NCBI GenBank assembly: GCA_017522135.1
Contig: JAFXAB010000033.1
Coordinates: 1-64,000, forward strand
Direction of reading: 5' to 3'
Source of the DNA: Bacteroidaceae bacterium
GTDB lineage: Bacteria > Bacteroidota > Bacteroidia > Bacteroidales > Barnesiellaceae_A
DNA length: 64,000 bases
The notes beneath the pieces were generated by a model. The model saw nothing but the letters and a program-made list of their open reading frames with translations. It made no database searches and was not told the DNA's origin. Below are positions 18,516 through 28,759 of the stretch, piece after piece; within the stretch, counting starts at the first letter, position 1; every line of letters begins with the position of its first letter. The position numbers and the translations under genes are program-made.

Positions 18516-18523
18516 CAAAGTTA
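18516..18523 (-). promoter_or_regulatory. -7 element of the WG-repeat gene
   Basis: TAACTTTG on the minus strand. Transcription would start near 18508, which rules out the ATG at 18518 and supports the one at 18494. Confidence 0.6.
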
Positions 18524-18650
18524 ATAATTCTGTTCCAAAAAAAATGAATTTTGAAATGAAAAAAGTCTATGAGCTATACGTGTCGATAGAATGTTTTTTT
18601 TTAACTTTACACAGAAATATAAAACTTGAAGCTATAGTAGTAAGAAGATT

Positions 18651-19565
18651 ATGCAATCTCCTGTATATCATATACCTGCATTGTTGAAAGAGTGTATGGA
18701 TGGCCTGAATATCAAGCCTGCCGGAACGTATGTCGATGTGACTTTCGGTGGTGGTGGTCATTCGCGTGAGATTTTGAAAAATTTGAATGCTGAGGGACGT
18801 CTTTATTCCTTTGACCAAGACGAGGATGCGCAGCGCAATATAGTCAGTGACGACCGATTTAGGTTTGTGTACAGCAACTTCAAATATCTCAAGAACTTCA
18901 TGCACTATCATGGTGTAGAGGGTGTAGATGGTGTTTTGGCCGATTTGGGAGTGTCGTTTCATCACTTTGATGACTCAGAGCGGGGCTTTTCGTTTCGTTT
19001 TGATGCACCGTTGGATATGCGTATGAACAGAAAAGCACGTTGTTCGGCAGCCGATATTTTGGCGACATACGACGAGAAACGTCTGTCGCAAATATTCTCT
19101 TTGTATGGCGAGTTGCGCAATGCACACCGCATGGCTTCGGCCATAGTAGCACGTCGCGATAAAGGTGGTGTAAAGACAACCGGGCAGCTGCTGGAGGTAG
19201 TTTCGCCGTTTATTAATCGCAAGCAAGAGAAGAAAGAATTGGCACAGTTGTTTCAGGCATTGCGCATAGAGGTCAATAATGAAATGGATAGTTTGCGCTG
19301 TATGTTGCGTCAAGCATCGGAGCTGCTCAATCCCGGAGGACGATTGGTGGTAATAACATATCACTCGCTTGAAGATCGTATAGTCAAGAATTTTATAAAG
19401 AGCGGCAATGTAGAGGGTGTTCTGGAGAAAGACTTCTTTGGTCGTGTCAATGCGCCATTGCGGGCTGTCAATAATAAAGTGATAGTACCTACCGATGAGG
19501 AGGTAGAGTGTAATCCGCGTGCACGTAGTGCCAAGTTGCGTATAGCTGAGAAAGAGGAGCAATGA
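18651..19565 (+). CDS. rsmH: 16S rRNA (cytosine-1402 N4)-methyltransferase RsmH
   Basis: A 304-residue SAM-dependent methyltransferase. YHIPALLKECMDGL opens the protein, the SAM loop DVTFGGGGHSREIL is at about residue 25, and DGVLADLGVSFHHFDDSERGFSF and GGRLVVITYHSLEDRIVK are diagnostic. It heads the division and wall cluster here; no mraZ gene precedes it. A -7-like TAACTTTA (18602-18609) upstream is the probable promoter, one base off consensus. The stop overlaps the next ATG (ATGA). Confidence 0.95.
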   Translation: MQSPVYHIPALLKECMDGLNIKPAGTYVDVTFGGGGHSREILKNLNAEGRLYSFDQDEDAQRNIVSDDRFRFVYSNFKYLKNFMHYHGVEGVDGVLADLGVSFHHFDDSERGFSFRFDAPLDMRMNRKARCSAADILATYDEKRLSQIFSLYGELRNAHRMASAIVARRDKGGVKTTGQLLEVVSPFINRKQEKKELAQLFQALRIEVNNEMDSLRCMLRQASELLNPGGRLVVITYHSLEDRIVKNFIKSGNVEGVLEKDFFGRVNAPLRAVNNKVIVPTDEEVECNPRARSAKLRIAEKEEQ

Positions 19566-19963
19566 TGAAAACAGAGCAGAAGGAAAGAGAGACGAAGAAA
19601 AAGAGTCGTCGAGAGCGGTTGGAGCGTTTCATAGGCTTGGTGCTGAATGGAAAGTTTTTTCCGCGAGACTTCTTTGCCCGCAATTGGGGTCTGTTGTTGG
19701 TTCTGGTTACACTTTTTGTAGCCTCAATAGCGCATCGCAATATGTATATGGTGCAACTGAATAAAATCAAGAAACTCGAAACTCAGTTGATAGATCGTCG
19801 TACCGACCGTATATTGCTCGAATATGAGCGAGATGAAAACTTGAGATTGCATGAAATTTCGGAAGCGATAGAACGTCATAATCTGCCTTTGATATATTCG
19901 CCCGAGCCCAAAGTGGAGATTGTTGTTTCAACCCCCAAAGAGACTGTTCAAGATGAAAAGTAA
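19562..19963 (+). CDS. ftsL: FtsL-like cell division protein
   Basis: A 133-residue bitopic protein: a basic, charged cytoplasmic end (residues 1-38), one membrane helix (about 44-60, NWGLLLVLVTLFVASIA), then a short periplasmic coiled coil (QLNKIKKLETQLIDRRTDRILLEYERD). Size, topology and place between rsmH and the transpeptidase gene fit FtsL, which joins FtsQ and FtsB at the septum. The assignment rests on topology and position because FtsL sequences diverge fast. Confidence 0.82.
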   Translation: MMKTEQKERETKKKSRRERLERFIGLVLNGKFFPRDFFARNWGLLLVLVTLFVASIAHRNMYMVQLNKIKKLETQLIDRRTDRILLEYERDENLRLHEISEAIERHNLPLIYSPEPKVEIVVSTPKETVQDEK

Positions 19964-22199
19964 TAAGACAACGAAGAAGAAAATAAACAGCCCATATTGG
20001 TTTGTCATGACCATATCGTTGCTTATTGCTTTTGCAATATTCTATGCTATGGTCAAGGTGAGTATCGTAGAGGCTCCGCAATGGAATAAAAAAGCCGAGA
20101 AGATGTGGAAACTCAATGCAGTCGAAGAGGCAGTGCCTCATCGTGGAGATATATTGGCGCATGATGGAACAGCTTTGGCTCAAACAGTGGCCCTGTATAC
20201 GGTTTATGTCGACTTTAAAGACCCTCGTATAGATATGCTCATCTATAAAGATATTGTCCATCCCAAGGGTAGCAACCTGCCCGATACACTGAAGTTGGAC
20301 TCTCTCTGCAACTATTTGGCCCGAAAATTTCCGGTAAAAACAAAGGATGAGTACTACACCTATATAAGCAAAAAACGAGATGCAAAGTCGAGTAGCTGTA
20401 TCTTGGCAGAGAATGTTACCGATATGCAGTACAAAGAGATGCTGGAATATTCGGTTTTTAAGAATAGACGCAAAGGCAAATATACGGGTTTGACACGTAT
20501 CAGGGCATACAAACGCTTTTATCCCTACGACTCACTTACGTCGGTTGTGTTGGGAAGAGCCTCATTGGCAACCGAAGAGATGTTGGCCAAACACCCCGAA
20601 TATAAACGCAACGAATGGCATGGATCTTCGGGGTTGGAATATGCTTTAGACACAATGCTATTTGGCCAGTATGGAACACAACAGCGTAGGCAGGCTCATT
20701 GGGGATATAGTGTGTATGAAGTAGAGCCACCTGTAAGGGGCTATGATGTGGTGACAACTCTCGATATGACCATGCAGGAAATTGCCGAGCGCAATCTTAT
20801 GGATATGGTAAAGTCGCAAAGTGCCGAGTATGGTACTGCCATTATCATGGAGGTGAATACCGGAGAGATACGTGCCATGGCCAATGTTGAGCGCAACGAA
20901 TCGGGTGGATACACTTTTAAAACCGGTCGCAACTATGCCGTTACCGCGATAGAACCGGGTTCGGTGGTGAAGACCTTGTCGATGGTGATAGCTATGGAAA
21001 ATGGTCGGGTAAATCCTTATGCCGAAATCAATTCGGAGGGTGCGATACCCGAAATCGGAGGCTATAAGAAGATTAGCCACTATAAAAATCCGCTAACAGT
21101 GCAAGAAGTTCTTATCAAGTCGGACAACCGTGGTATATGTAAAATAGTGGGAGATGTATATCGTGGACGCTATAATGACTTTGTTGAGGATATACGCAAT
21201 TCCGGTATTATGCACACCGCCGATTTGCCTCTGCCCGATGCACAATCACCACATGTGAGTCCTATGCAGTTTGAGAAGCAGTGGCAATATTATGCCTTTG
21301 CCCAGATGATATTTGGCTATCACAACCGCTTTGCACCTATTACAACCCTATCGGTGTATAATGCAGTAGCCAATAATGGTAGATTGATGAAACCTTCACT
21401 CGTAAAAGGACTGATGAGAGATGGACAGATCGACACCATATATGCGCCGGTGTGCCTCAATGAGCATTTCTGTACCCCCGAGCATGCACAGCAGGTAAAA
21501 GAAATGTTACATGGTGTGGTTTACTCTCCGGCCGGTACAGCAACTGTTTTGAAAAATGGTCGTGTAGAGATAGCCGGTAAAACCGGTACGGCAAATGCTA
21601 TATGGGAGAGTAGTAAAGTGCTCTCTAAGGGCAGTGTGTATAAAGGTCGGGTTCTTGAGAAGGACAGTACCATCTATCGTACCGATTATGCCGATGGTTT
21701 GTGGCGATTGGCTTTTGCAGGCTTCTTTCCGTATGACAAGCCACAGTACTCGTGTATTGTTGTTATAGACAAGCCTCGTAAGCACAAGGCGTGGGCTGGT
21801 GGTGTGTCGGGCGGTGTATTCAGGGCCATTGCTGAGGAGATGTACAGTCGCAATCTGATAGAATGTGATGTAGAGTATCAAGCGATGGAGGATGTGAAAA
21901 ATCCGCCTCGCAATCAAGTATATACACCATCCGATAATGTTATATATAATTATCTTGGCCAATATCCTCAGCCCGATACGGCTCAAACTCAGCGATTGTT
22001 GGCAGAAGAGGTGTCGGCAATGTATGCAGCCAATGTTGTTCCTTCGGTTGTTGGACTCTTGGCGGCTGATGCTATGTATATACTTGAAAAAATGGGATTT
22101 GAGGTAGACGTAAATGGTATGGGGTGTGTTGTAGAGCAATCGATAGAGCCCGGTATACCGTTGCAAAAAGGTATGAAAATGAAACTTACATTGAAATAA
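19953..22199 (+). CDS. ftsI: Division-specific transpeptidase (penicillin-binding protein 3 type) with PASTA domain
   Basis: A 748-residue class B PBP that cross-links septal peptidoglycan. The ATG at 19953 overlaps ftsL by 11 bp; an upstream TTG gives only an odd extension. Layout: membrane helix (about 12-34), pedestal domain with [11 protein letters not shown], transpeptidase domain with SVVK (Ser337), SDN (Ser390) and KTGT (Lys543), and a C-terminal PASTA domain from about 685 ([20 protein letters not shown]). It is followed 4 bp later by murE. Confidence 0.93.
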   Translation: MKSNKTTKKKINSPYWFVMTISLLIAFAIFYAMVKVSIVEAPQWNKKAEKMWKLNAVEEAVPHRGDILAHDGTALAQTVALYTVYVDFKDPRIDMLIYKDIVHPKGSNLPDTLKLDSLCNYLARKFPVKTKDEYYTYISKKRDAKSSSCILAENVTDMQYKEMLEYSVFKNRRKGKYTGLTRIRAYKRFYPYDSLTSVVLGRASLATEEMLAKHPEYKRNEWHGSSGLEYALDTMLFGQYGTQQRRQAHWGYSVYEVEPPVRGYDVVTTLDMTMQEIAERNLMDMVKSQSAEYGTAIIMEVNTGEIRAMANVERNESGGYTFKTGRNYAVTAIEPGSVVKTLSMVIAMENGRVNPYAEINSEGAIPEIGGYKKISHYKNPLTVQEVLIKSDNRGICKIVGDVYRGRYNDFVEDIRNSGIMHTADLPLPDAQSPHVSPMQFEKQWQYYAFAQMIFGYHNRFAPITTLSVYNAVANNGRLMKPSLVKGLMRDGQIDTIYAPVCLNEHFCTPEHAQQVKEMLHGVVYSPAGTATVLKNGRVEIAGKTGTANAIWESSKVLSKGSVYKGRVLEKDSTIYRTDYADGLWRLAFAGFFPYDKPQYSCIVVIDKPRKHKAWAGGVSGGVFRAIAEEMYSRNLIECDVEYQAMEDVKNPPRNQVYTPSDNVIYNYLGQYPQPDTAQTQRLLAEEVSAMYAANVVPSVVGLLAADAMYILEKMGFEVDVNGMGCVVEQSIEPGIPLQKGMKMKLTLK

Positions 22200-22203
22200 T
22201 TTA

Positions 22204-23658
22204 ATGATGAAAGTAAAAGATTTGTTGTCGGCAGTAAAGGTCATACAGTTGCAGGGTGTGTTGCCCGATACTGTAGCCGCAGTAGAAGCTGACTCACGTA
22301 AGATTAAGGCCGACTATCTGTTTGTTGCCGTAAGAGGTTCGCAAGTGGATGGCCATCAATATATCGATAAGGCTGTAGAGCTGGGAGCTACAGTGGTGGT
22401 TTGTGAAGAGTTGCCGGTGTCGTGTGCATCGGGTGTAGCTTATGTCAGGGTGGCAAACACTGCCGAGGCATTGGGTCGTCTGGCATCGCAATGGTATGGC
22501 AATCCTTCGGCTGCACTCACACTTGTGGGTGTTACCGGCACCAATGGAAAAACCACTACAGCCACACTGCTGTATGAGATGTTTCGACTCTATGGTTACA
22601 AGGTAGGACTGCTCTCGACAGTGTGCAATTATGTCGATGATGAGGCCGTACAAGCAACCCACACAACCCCCGACCCTATATCGCTCAATGCGCTATTGCG
22701 CCGTATGGTAGATGCCGGTTGTACTTATGCCTTTATGGAAGTAAGCTCGCACTCGGCACATCAGCACCGTATAGCCGGATTGCAATTTGCCGGAGGTATC
22801 TTTAGCAACCTTACTCGCGACCACATGGATTATCACAAGACCGTCGATGCTTACCTGCAAGCCAAGAAAATGTTTTTCGATGCTCTTCCGGTCGGCTCCT
22901 TTGCCCTCACCAATATAGACGATAAGGTAGGAGAGGTGATGTTGCAGAATTGTCGCGCTCGCAAGTATACATATTCATTGCGTGCAATGGCCGACTTTAA
23001 GGCTCGTACCATTGAGAGTCGCTTGGATGGTACCTTGGTGGCTTTTGATGGGCGTGAGGTAGAGACACATTTTGTGGGTCGATTCAATGTATATAACCTT
23101 CTGGCAGTATATGCGGCAACATGCTTGTTGGGGCAAGACAAGGAACAAACATTGATAAATATGAGCCTGCTAACACCTGTAGCTGGTCGTTTCCAGACAG
23201 TATATTCGCCTCGTGGATATGTGGCTGTTATCGACTATGCCCATACGCCCGATGCACTAACCAATGTGTTGTCGACCTTGCGTGATGTTCTGAGTAAAGA
23301 TGGACATATCATTACAGTAGTGGGTGCCGGAGGTAATCGTGACAAGGGTAAACGCCCGATAATGGCGCGAGAAGCTGCCAAGTTGAGCGATGAATTGGTG
23401 CTGACATCCGATAATCCCCGCTTTGAAAATCCCGATGAGATACTTGCCGATATGCAAGCAGGACTTGATGTGGAGGCAATGAAACATACGCTCGCTATAA
23501 CCGATCGTCGTCAAGCCATACGTGCAGCTGTGCGGCTGGCACAACCCGGCGATGTGATATTGATAGCCGGTAAAGGTCATGAGGATTATCAGGAGATACA
23601 GGGTGTGAAGCATCACTTTGATGATCGAGAGGAAGTAGAGATGATTTTTGCCGAATAA
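22204..23658 (+). CDS. murE: UDP-MurNAc-tripeptide synthetase MurE
   Basis: A 484-residue ATP-dependent ligase adding the third residue of the stem peptide. The ATP loop [11 protein letters not shown] is near residue 110, the [12 protein letters not shown] and [10 protein letters not shown] segments are typical, and SDNPRFENP contains the DNPR motif (Asp403) linked with meso-diaminopimelate as substrate. It has two possible adjacent ATG codons (22204 and 22207). Part of the uninterrupted wall cluster; mraY follows after 18 bp. Confidence 0.95.
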   Translation: MMKVKDLLSAVKVIQLQGVLPDTVAAVEADSRKIKADYLFVAVRGSQVDGHQYIDKAVELGATVVVCEELPVSCASGVAYVRVANTAEALGRLASQWYGNPSAALTLVGVTGTNGKTTTATLLYEMFRLYGYKVGLLSTVCNYVDDEAVQATHTTPDPISLNALLRRMVDAGCTYAFMEVSSHSAHQHRIAGLQFAGGIFSNLTRDHMDYHKTVDAYLQAKKMFFDALPVGSFALTNIDDKVGEVMLQNCRARKYTYSLRAMADFKARTIESRLDGTLVAFDGREVETHFVGRFNVYNLLAVYAATCLLGQDKEQTLINMSLLTPVAGRFQTVYSPRGYVAVIDYAHTPDALTNVLSTLRDVLSKDGHIITVVGAGGNRDKGKRPIMAREAAKLSDELVLTSDNPRFENPDEILADMQAGLDVEAMKHTLAITDRRQAIRAAVRLAQPGDVILIAGKGHEDYQEIQGVKHHFDDREEVEMIFAE

Positions 23659-23676
23659 TAAATAAAAAACAGAATT

Positions 23677-24930
23677 ATGCTATATCACTTTTTTCACGAT
23701 TTAAATATAGAAATGCCCGGCGTGGGACTATGGAATTATATCTCGTTTCGTGCCGGTTTGGCTCTTATATTATCGCTTTTCATATCCACTATTATAGGTA
23801 AGCGTATTATAGACTATCTCCGACAAAAACAGATGGGCGAGTTGGTGCGTAATTTGGGTCTTGAAGGCGAAAATACCAAAAAAGGAACTCCCACAATGGG
23901 TGGTATTATCATTATTATCTCTATACTGCTCCCCTGTTTTCTGGTAGGTCGTTTCGATAGTCTGTATATGATATTGATGCTCATCACAACCGTGTGGCTG
24001 GGCTTGCTTGGATATGCCGATGACTATATCAAGGTTGTCAAGAAAGACAAAGAGGGTATGCATGGCAAATTTAAGATTATCGGTCAGGTGGGATTGGGTC
24101 TTATCGTAGGTCTTACACTATACTTCAATCCCGATTTCGTTATAAGAGAAAATGTTGAAGTTGTAGGAACCAATGGCACTGAGATAGAGTATCAGAAAGA
24201 AGATATCAAGTCTATTACAACCACAATTCCTTTTGTGAAAAATCACAACTTTGATTATGCCGACTTGGTTCCTTTCATGGGCGAGTATCAAGAGATGGCG
24301 GGATGGGTTATCTTTATATTGGTTATTATCTTGGTGGTAACTGCCGTATCGAATAGTGCCAACCTCACCGATGGATTGGATGGTCTTGCTACCGGAACCT
24401 CGGCTATAATAGGTGTGGCTTTGGGTATATTGGCTTATTTTTCGGGTCACATCGAATATGCTTCTTATTTCAACATCATGTATATACCCGGCAGTGGTGA
24501 GTTGGTAGTATTTATGGCAGCCTTTATTGGAGCAACAATAGGATTTCTTTGGTACAACTCGGCTCCGGCGCAAGTTTTTATGGGTGATACCGGCAGCCTT
24601 ACGTTGGGTGGAATTATTGCAGTATTTGCAATACTTATACACAAAGAATTGCTTATCCCTATTTTGTGTGGAGTGTTTTTTGTGGAGGCTCTGTCGGTAA
24701 TTATTCAAACAACCTATTTCAAGATAACCAAGAGACGTACCGGTGTGGGGCGTCGTGTGTTTAAGATGTCTCCTTTGCATCACCATTTTCAAAAACCCGG
24801 CAATGCCGGTATAGATGCTTTGATACAGAAACCCATACAAGTTATTCCCGAGACCAAGATTGTTGTCCGATTTTGGATTGTGGGTATAATATTGGCTGTA
24901 ATTACATTGGTAACCTTGAAGATACGATAA
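23677..24930 (+). CDS. mraY: Phospho-MurNAc-pentapeptide transferase MraY
   Basis: A 417-residue integral membrane enzyme that makes lipid I from UDP-MurNAc-pentapeptide and undecaprenyl phosphate. Motifs: GTPTMGG, the DDYIK aspartates, NSANLTDGLDGLA and GDTGSLTLGG, and the HHHFQ signature near the end. A periplasmic or loop insertion of about 45 residues (around 160-205) accounts for the length above the 360 of E. coli; it is known in other Bacteroidetes MraY. murD follows after 10 bp. Confidence 0.96.
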   Translation: MLYHFFHDLNIEMPGVGLWNYISFRAGLALILSLFISTIIGKRIIDYLRQKQMGELVRNLGLEGENTKKGTPTMGGIIIIISILLPCFLVGRFDSLYMILMLITTVWLGLLGYADDYIKVVKKDKEGMHGKFKIIGQVGLGLIVGLTLYFNPDFVIRENVEVVGTNGTEIEYQKEDIKSITTTIPFVKNHNFDYADLVPFMGEYQEMAGWVIFILVIILVVTAVSNSANLTDGLDGLATGTSAIIGVALGILAYFSGHIEYASYFNIMYIPGSGELVVFMAAFIGATIGFLWYNSAPAQVFMGDTGSLTLGGIIAVFAILIHKELLIPILCGVFFVEALSVIIQTTYFKITKRRTGVGRRVFKMSPLHHHFQKPGNAGIDALIQKPIQVIPETKIVVRFWIVGIILAVITLVTLKIR

Positions 24931-24940
24931 AGAAGAAGTT

Positions 24941-26281
24941 ATGAAAAAAAACAAAATAGTGGTACTGGGTGCCGGAGAGAGTGGAGCCGGAGCAGCCGTG
25001 TTGGCCAAGGTAAAAGGCTTTGATGTCTTCGTGTCGGATATGTCTTCAATCAAAGACAAGTATAAACAAATGCTTGATGAGTATGATATTGCATGGGAAG
25101 AGGGCAAGCATACTCCCGAGCGTATTATGGATGCCGATGAGGTTATAAAGAGTCCCGGTATCCCCGATACAGCACCGCTTATAGTGGCACTTGTAGAGAA
25201 GGGAGTGCCTGTCATATCGGAGATTGAGTTTGCCGGCAGATATACCAATGCCCGCATGATATGTATTACCGGAAGTAATGGCAAGACTACCACGACATTG
25301 CTTACATACCACATCCTCAAGAGTGCAGGACTCAAGGTGGGATTGGCCGGTAACGTAGGTCAAAGTTTGGCCTATCAAGTAGCTACCTGTGACTACGAAT
25401 ATTATGTGGTTGAGTTGAGCAGTTTTCAGCTCGACAATATGTATGACTTCAAGGCCGATATAGCTGTGTTGCTCAATATCACACCCGACCATCTCGATCG
25501 TTACGATCACAAGATGGAGAACTATATAGATGCCAAGTTCCGCATTACACGTAACCAAACAGCCGATGATGCCTTTATATATTGGAATGATGACCCCATT
25601 ATCAACGAGAAGTTGCACTCTTTGCAACTCCACTCGCAACTATATCCTTTCTCAGAGGCACCCCAGCCACAATCAAGGGCCTATACGCACGACCGCAAAG
25701 TGGTGATAAATACACCCGATGATGTCTTCACGATGGAGGAGGATGAGTTGGCATTGCCCGGTCGACACAATCTATACAACTCGTTGGCTGCGGGTATATC
25801 GGCCAACTTGCTTCATATCGAGAAGGAAGAAATAAGACGAGCTTTAAGTGACTTCCAAGCTGTCGAGCATCGTCTTGAGCCGGTAGCCACCGTACGAGGT
25901 GTACGTTTTATTAATGACTCAAAGGCTACCAATGTCAACTCTTGTTGGTATGCCTTGGAGAGCATGGTGACACCGGTAGTGCTCATATTGGGCGGAAAAG
26001 ACAAGGGTAATGACTATACCGAGATAGAACAACTTGTACATGATAAAGTGAAAGCTATTGTGTGTATGGGTGTAGACAATAGTAAGTTGCATACCTTCTT
26101 CGATGGTAAGGTGTCGCATATAGAAGATGCCCGGTCGATGCAGGAGGCTGTTACTAAGGCTTATGCCGTAGCCGAGGCCGGTGACACCGTCTTGCTTTCG
26201 CCTTGTTGTGCCAGCTTCGACCTTTTTACAAGTTACGAAGACCGTGGTGCGCAATTTAAGGAATGTGTGCGCAATTTATAA
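24941..26281 (+). CDS. murD: UDP-MurNAc-L-alanine:D-glutamate ligase MurD
   Basis: A 446-residue cytoplasmic ligase adding D-Glu. The N-terminal Rossmann section starts with VVLGAGESGAGAA, the ATP loop GSNGKTTTTLL is at about 108-118, and the central ELSSFQLDNM and NITPDHLDRYD stretches are MurD-specific. The C-terminal domain has NDSKATNVNSCWYAL and LLSPCCASFDLF. Start ATG is 10 bp after mraY. Confidence 0.95.
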   Translation: MKKNKIVVLGAGESGAGAAVLAKVKGFDVFVSDMSSIKDKYKQMLDEYDIAWEEGKHTPERIMDADEVIKSPGIPDTAPLIVALVEKGVPVISEIEFAGRYTNARMICITGSNGKTTTTLLTYHILKSAGLKVGLAGNVGQSLAYQVATCDYEYYVVELSSFQLDNMYDFKADIAVLLNITPDHLDRYDHKMENYIDAKFRITRNQTADDAFIYWNDDPIINEKLHSLQLHSQLYPFSEAPQPQSRAYTHDRKVVINTPDDVFTMEEDELALPGRHNLYNSLAAGISANLLHIEKEEIRRALSDFQAVEHRLEPVATVRGVRFINDSKATNVNSCWYALESMVTPVVLILGGKDKGNDYTEIEQLVHDKVKAIVCMGVDNSKLHTFFDGKVSHIEDARSMQEAVTKAYAVAEAGDTVLLSPCCASFDLFTSYEDRGAQFKECVRNL

Positions 26282-26287
26282 TGAACT

Positions 26288-27625
26288 ATGGCTGCAATAG
26301 AAACAAATAGAACTCCTAAAAAGAAGGTAAAATACACCTCCGATTGGACATTGTGGGCGTGCTATATCATATTGTGTGCGGTGTCGGTGGTAGAAGTATT
26401 CAGTGCTAGTAGTCTTGAACTCAAGAATGGTAATGTGTATCTACCCATTACATCGCATGTACAATGGTTGGGCTTGGGCTTCTTATTGGTTTTCGGGCTG
26501 GAGCATCTGCACTATAAGTATACCAAGGCAATAATGGTATTGGTTGCCGGAGTATCTATCTTGTTGGCTATTCTCACGCCATTGATAGGAGAGAATGTCA
26601 ATGGTGCTGTGCGTGCAATCAACTTGGGCTTTATTTCTGTACAAGCAGCCGAGCCATGTAAGTTGGCAAGTGCCATGTTGCTGGCCTATGTATTGTCGCG
26701 CATGCAGAAACCCGATGGAACAGGATTGTCGAGCAAAGGTGTATGGCTGGGTATAGGTATAATATTCATGTTTGTATTATTGCTTATTACCCAAGGAGGC
26801 TCCAATGCACTTCTTGTGCTGTTGGTGGGTGGTACGCTAATGATACTCTCTGTATTGCCACGTAAACTTGTGTGGGGTGGTATAATATCACTTGTTGTGT
26901 TGATAATAGCAGCTGTGTCGCTTGTAATCATAACCCAGACAAGCGATGAGAAGGAGCAAGACTCAGAACAGCTTGCATCGACGATAGTTGTTAAGGAGGA
27001 GAAATCAAATAGTGGTATTACGAAAATGTTTCGTGCCGGAACGTGGAAAAATCGCATAGATGATTGGTTGCCCGACTCTGTTCCCGAGTATGAAAAGCCA
27101 ACGAGTTATGCCGCTGGAGGAAACTCGCAGAAGCATCACGCCTTTATGGCTATTGCCCATGGCAAAGGTATAGGTGTGATGCCCGGCAACAGCCGTGAGT
27201 GTTCACGATTGCAATTAGCTTTCTCGGATTATATATATGCTATAATTCTCGAAGAGTTGGGACTATTGGGTGGTGGTATTGTCTTGTTGTGTTACTTAGG
27301 TATTATCATACGAGCCTGCATGATAAGTAAGAAGTGTAAGAGTGCCTATGCTTCGTTGCTTATCATGGGTATGGCTTTGGTAATTGTATATCAAGCATTT
27401 TATCACATGTGTATATCGGTGGGTGTATTGCCTGTATCGGGTCAGACACTGCCTTTCATCAGCAAGGGAGGTACGTCTATCCTTGTTATGAGTATGGCAA
27501 TGGGCATGATGTTGAGTGTGAGCCGATTTGCTGTAGAACGTACCGACTCGGGCTTGAAAACCATCGACGACGATGACGAGTTGCCCGATGATTTGAGAGC
27601 CGACAATCCTGCCGGAGGATTTTAA
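26288..27625 (+). CDS. ftsW: Septal lipid II polymerase FtsW (SEDS family)
   Basis: A 445-residue membrane protein with about ten helices. SEDS marks include an ASSLE stretch near helix 1, NGAVRAINLGFISVQAAEPCKLA, and the FISKGGTSILVMSMAMGM segment close to the end. A long extracytoplasmic loop lies at about 215-300 and holds the HHAFMAIAHGKGIGVMPGNS section. FtsW works with the transpeptidase encoded upstream to make septal glycan. The C-terminal cytoplasmic tail is acidic. Confidence 0.94.
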   Translation: MAAIETNRTPKKKVKYTSDWTLWACYIILCAVSVVEVFSASSLELKNGNVYLPITSHVQWLGLGFLLVFGLEHLHYKYTKAIMVLVAGVSILLAILTPLIGENVNGAVRAINLGFISVQAAEPCKLASAMLLAYVLSRMQKPDGTGLSSKGVWLGIGIIFMFVLLLITQGGSNALLVLLVGGTLMILSVLPRKLVWGGIISLVVLIIAAVSLVIITQTSDEKEQDSEQLASTIVVKEEKSNSGITKMFRAGTWKNRIDDWLPDSVPEYEKPTSYAAGGNSQKHHAFMAIAHGKGIGVMPGNSRECSRLQLAFSDYIYAIILEELGLLGGGIVLLCYLGIIIRACMISKKCKSAYASLLIMGMALVIVYQAFYHMCISVGVLPVSGQTLPFISKGGTSILVMSMAMGMMLSVSRFAVERTDSGLKTIDDDDELPDDLRADNPAGGF

Positions 27626-27643
27626 TTTCAAAATGTAAGGTCT

Positions 27644-28759
27644 ATGAAAGATAACTTGAGAGTATTGATAAGTGGAGGAGGAACGGGAGGTCATATTTTC
27701 CCGGCTCTCTCTATAGCCAATGAGATAAAAATACGTTTTCCGCAGGCCGAGATTCTCTTTGTGGGCGCGGAGAGTCGTATGGAGATGGAAAAAGTGCCGG
27801 CAGCCGGATATAAAATAGTAGGCTTGCCGGTGTATGGTTTTGACCGTCGCAACATCCTTCGCAACTTCAAGGTGCTGTGGAATTTGGGCAAGAGTATTAC
27901 TATGGCTCAAAAGCTGATCAAAGAGTTTTGTCCCGATGTTGCAGTGGGCGTAGGTGGATATGCAAGTGGCCCTACACTATGGGCTGCATCGCACAAGGGT
28001 GTACCTACTCTCTTGCAAGAACAAAATGGATATGCCGGCGTTACCAATAAATTGTTGGCACATAGGGCCAATGTTATATGTGTGGCATACGAAGGAATGG
28101 AACGTTTTTTTCCTGCCGATAAAATCGTAATGACCGGTAATCCGGTACGTCAAGATTTGCTCAACCCTATGCTCACACGCAATGCAGCTGCCGAGTATTT
28201 TGGTCTCGATATGTCCCAAAAAACAATATTGGTGGTTGGCGGTAGTTTGGGTGCACGCACTATCAATGAGAGCATTGCACAGCAACTCGATGTTATCAGG
28301 GAGAGCAATGTGCAGGTAATATGGCAGACCGGAAAACTCTATGATAAGCAAGCGCAGGCTCTGCTTGAAGCGCAACCCTCTCCCAATGTGAAACAGATGC
28401 CGTTTATATCACGAATGGATATGGCATACAAGGTGGCCGACCTTGTTATTTCGAGAGCAGGAGCCAGTTCGATATCGGAATTGTGCTTGCTGGAAAAGCC
28501 TGTGATTTTGGTGCCTTCGCCCAATGTGGCCGAAGACCATCAGACGAAGAACGCCTTGGCATTGTCTTCGCGCAATGCCGCACTTCTTATTACCGATGAT
28601 AAGGCGCGAGAAGAGCTTGTGCCTCAAGCCCTGCGCTTGATAAACGATGATGTGCAGCTCTTGTCTATGTCAAATAATATTTCTAATATGGCACAACACA
28701 ACTCGGCACAGCGCATAGTCGATGAGTTGTGTCGCGTAGTAGAGGAGAATGAGAAATGA
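27644..28759 (+). CDS. murG: UDP-GlcNAc:lipid I N-acetylglucosaminyltransferase MurG
   Basis: A 371-residue GT-B enzyme that makes lipid II on the inner membrane face. The first loop ISGGGTGGHIFPAL (about 9-22), the YASGPTLWAA and LQEQNGYAG segments, and the C-domain SRAGASSISEL with UDP-GlcNAc contacts are all present. The stop overlaps the murC ATG by 4 bp, indicating translational coupling. Confidence 0.96.
   Translation: MKDNLRVLISGGGTGGHIFPALSIANEIKIRFPQAEILFVGAESRMEMEKVPAAGYKIVGLPVYGFDRRNILRNFKVLWNLGKSITMAQKLIKEFCPDVAVGVGGYASGPTLWAASHKGVPTLLQEQNGYAGVTNKLLAHRANVICVAYEGMERFFPADKIVMTGNPVRQDLLNPMLTRNAAAEYFGLDMSQKTILVVGGSLGARTINESIAQQLDVIRESNVQVIWQTGKLYDKQAQALLEAQPSPNVKQMPFISRMDMAYKVADLVISRAGASSISELCLLEKPVILVPSPNVAEDHQTKNALALSSRNAALLITDDKAREELVPQALRLINDDVQLLSMSNNISNMAQHNSAQRIVDELCRVVEENEK

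Noticed and set aside
24118-25335. A 405-codon frame antisense to mraY and murD
   Set aside because: It spans two certain genes on the other strand and has no motif; a shadow of codon bias.
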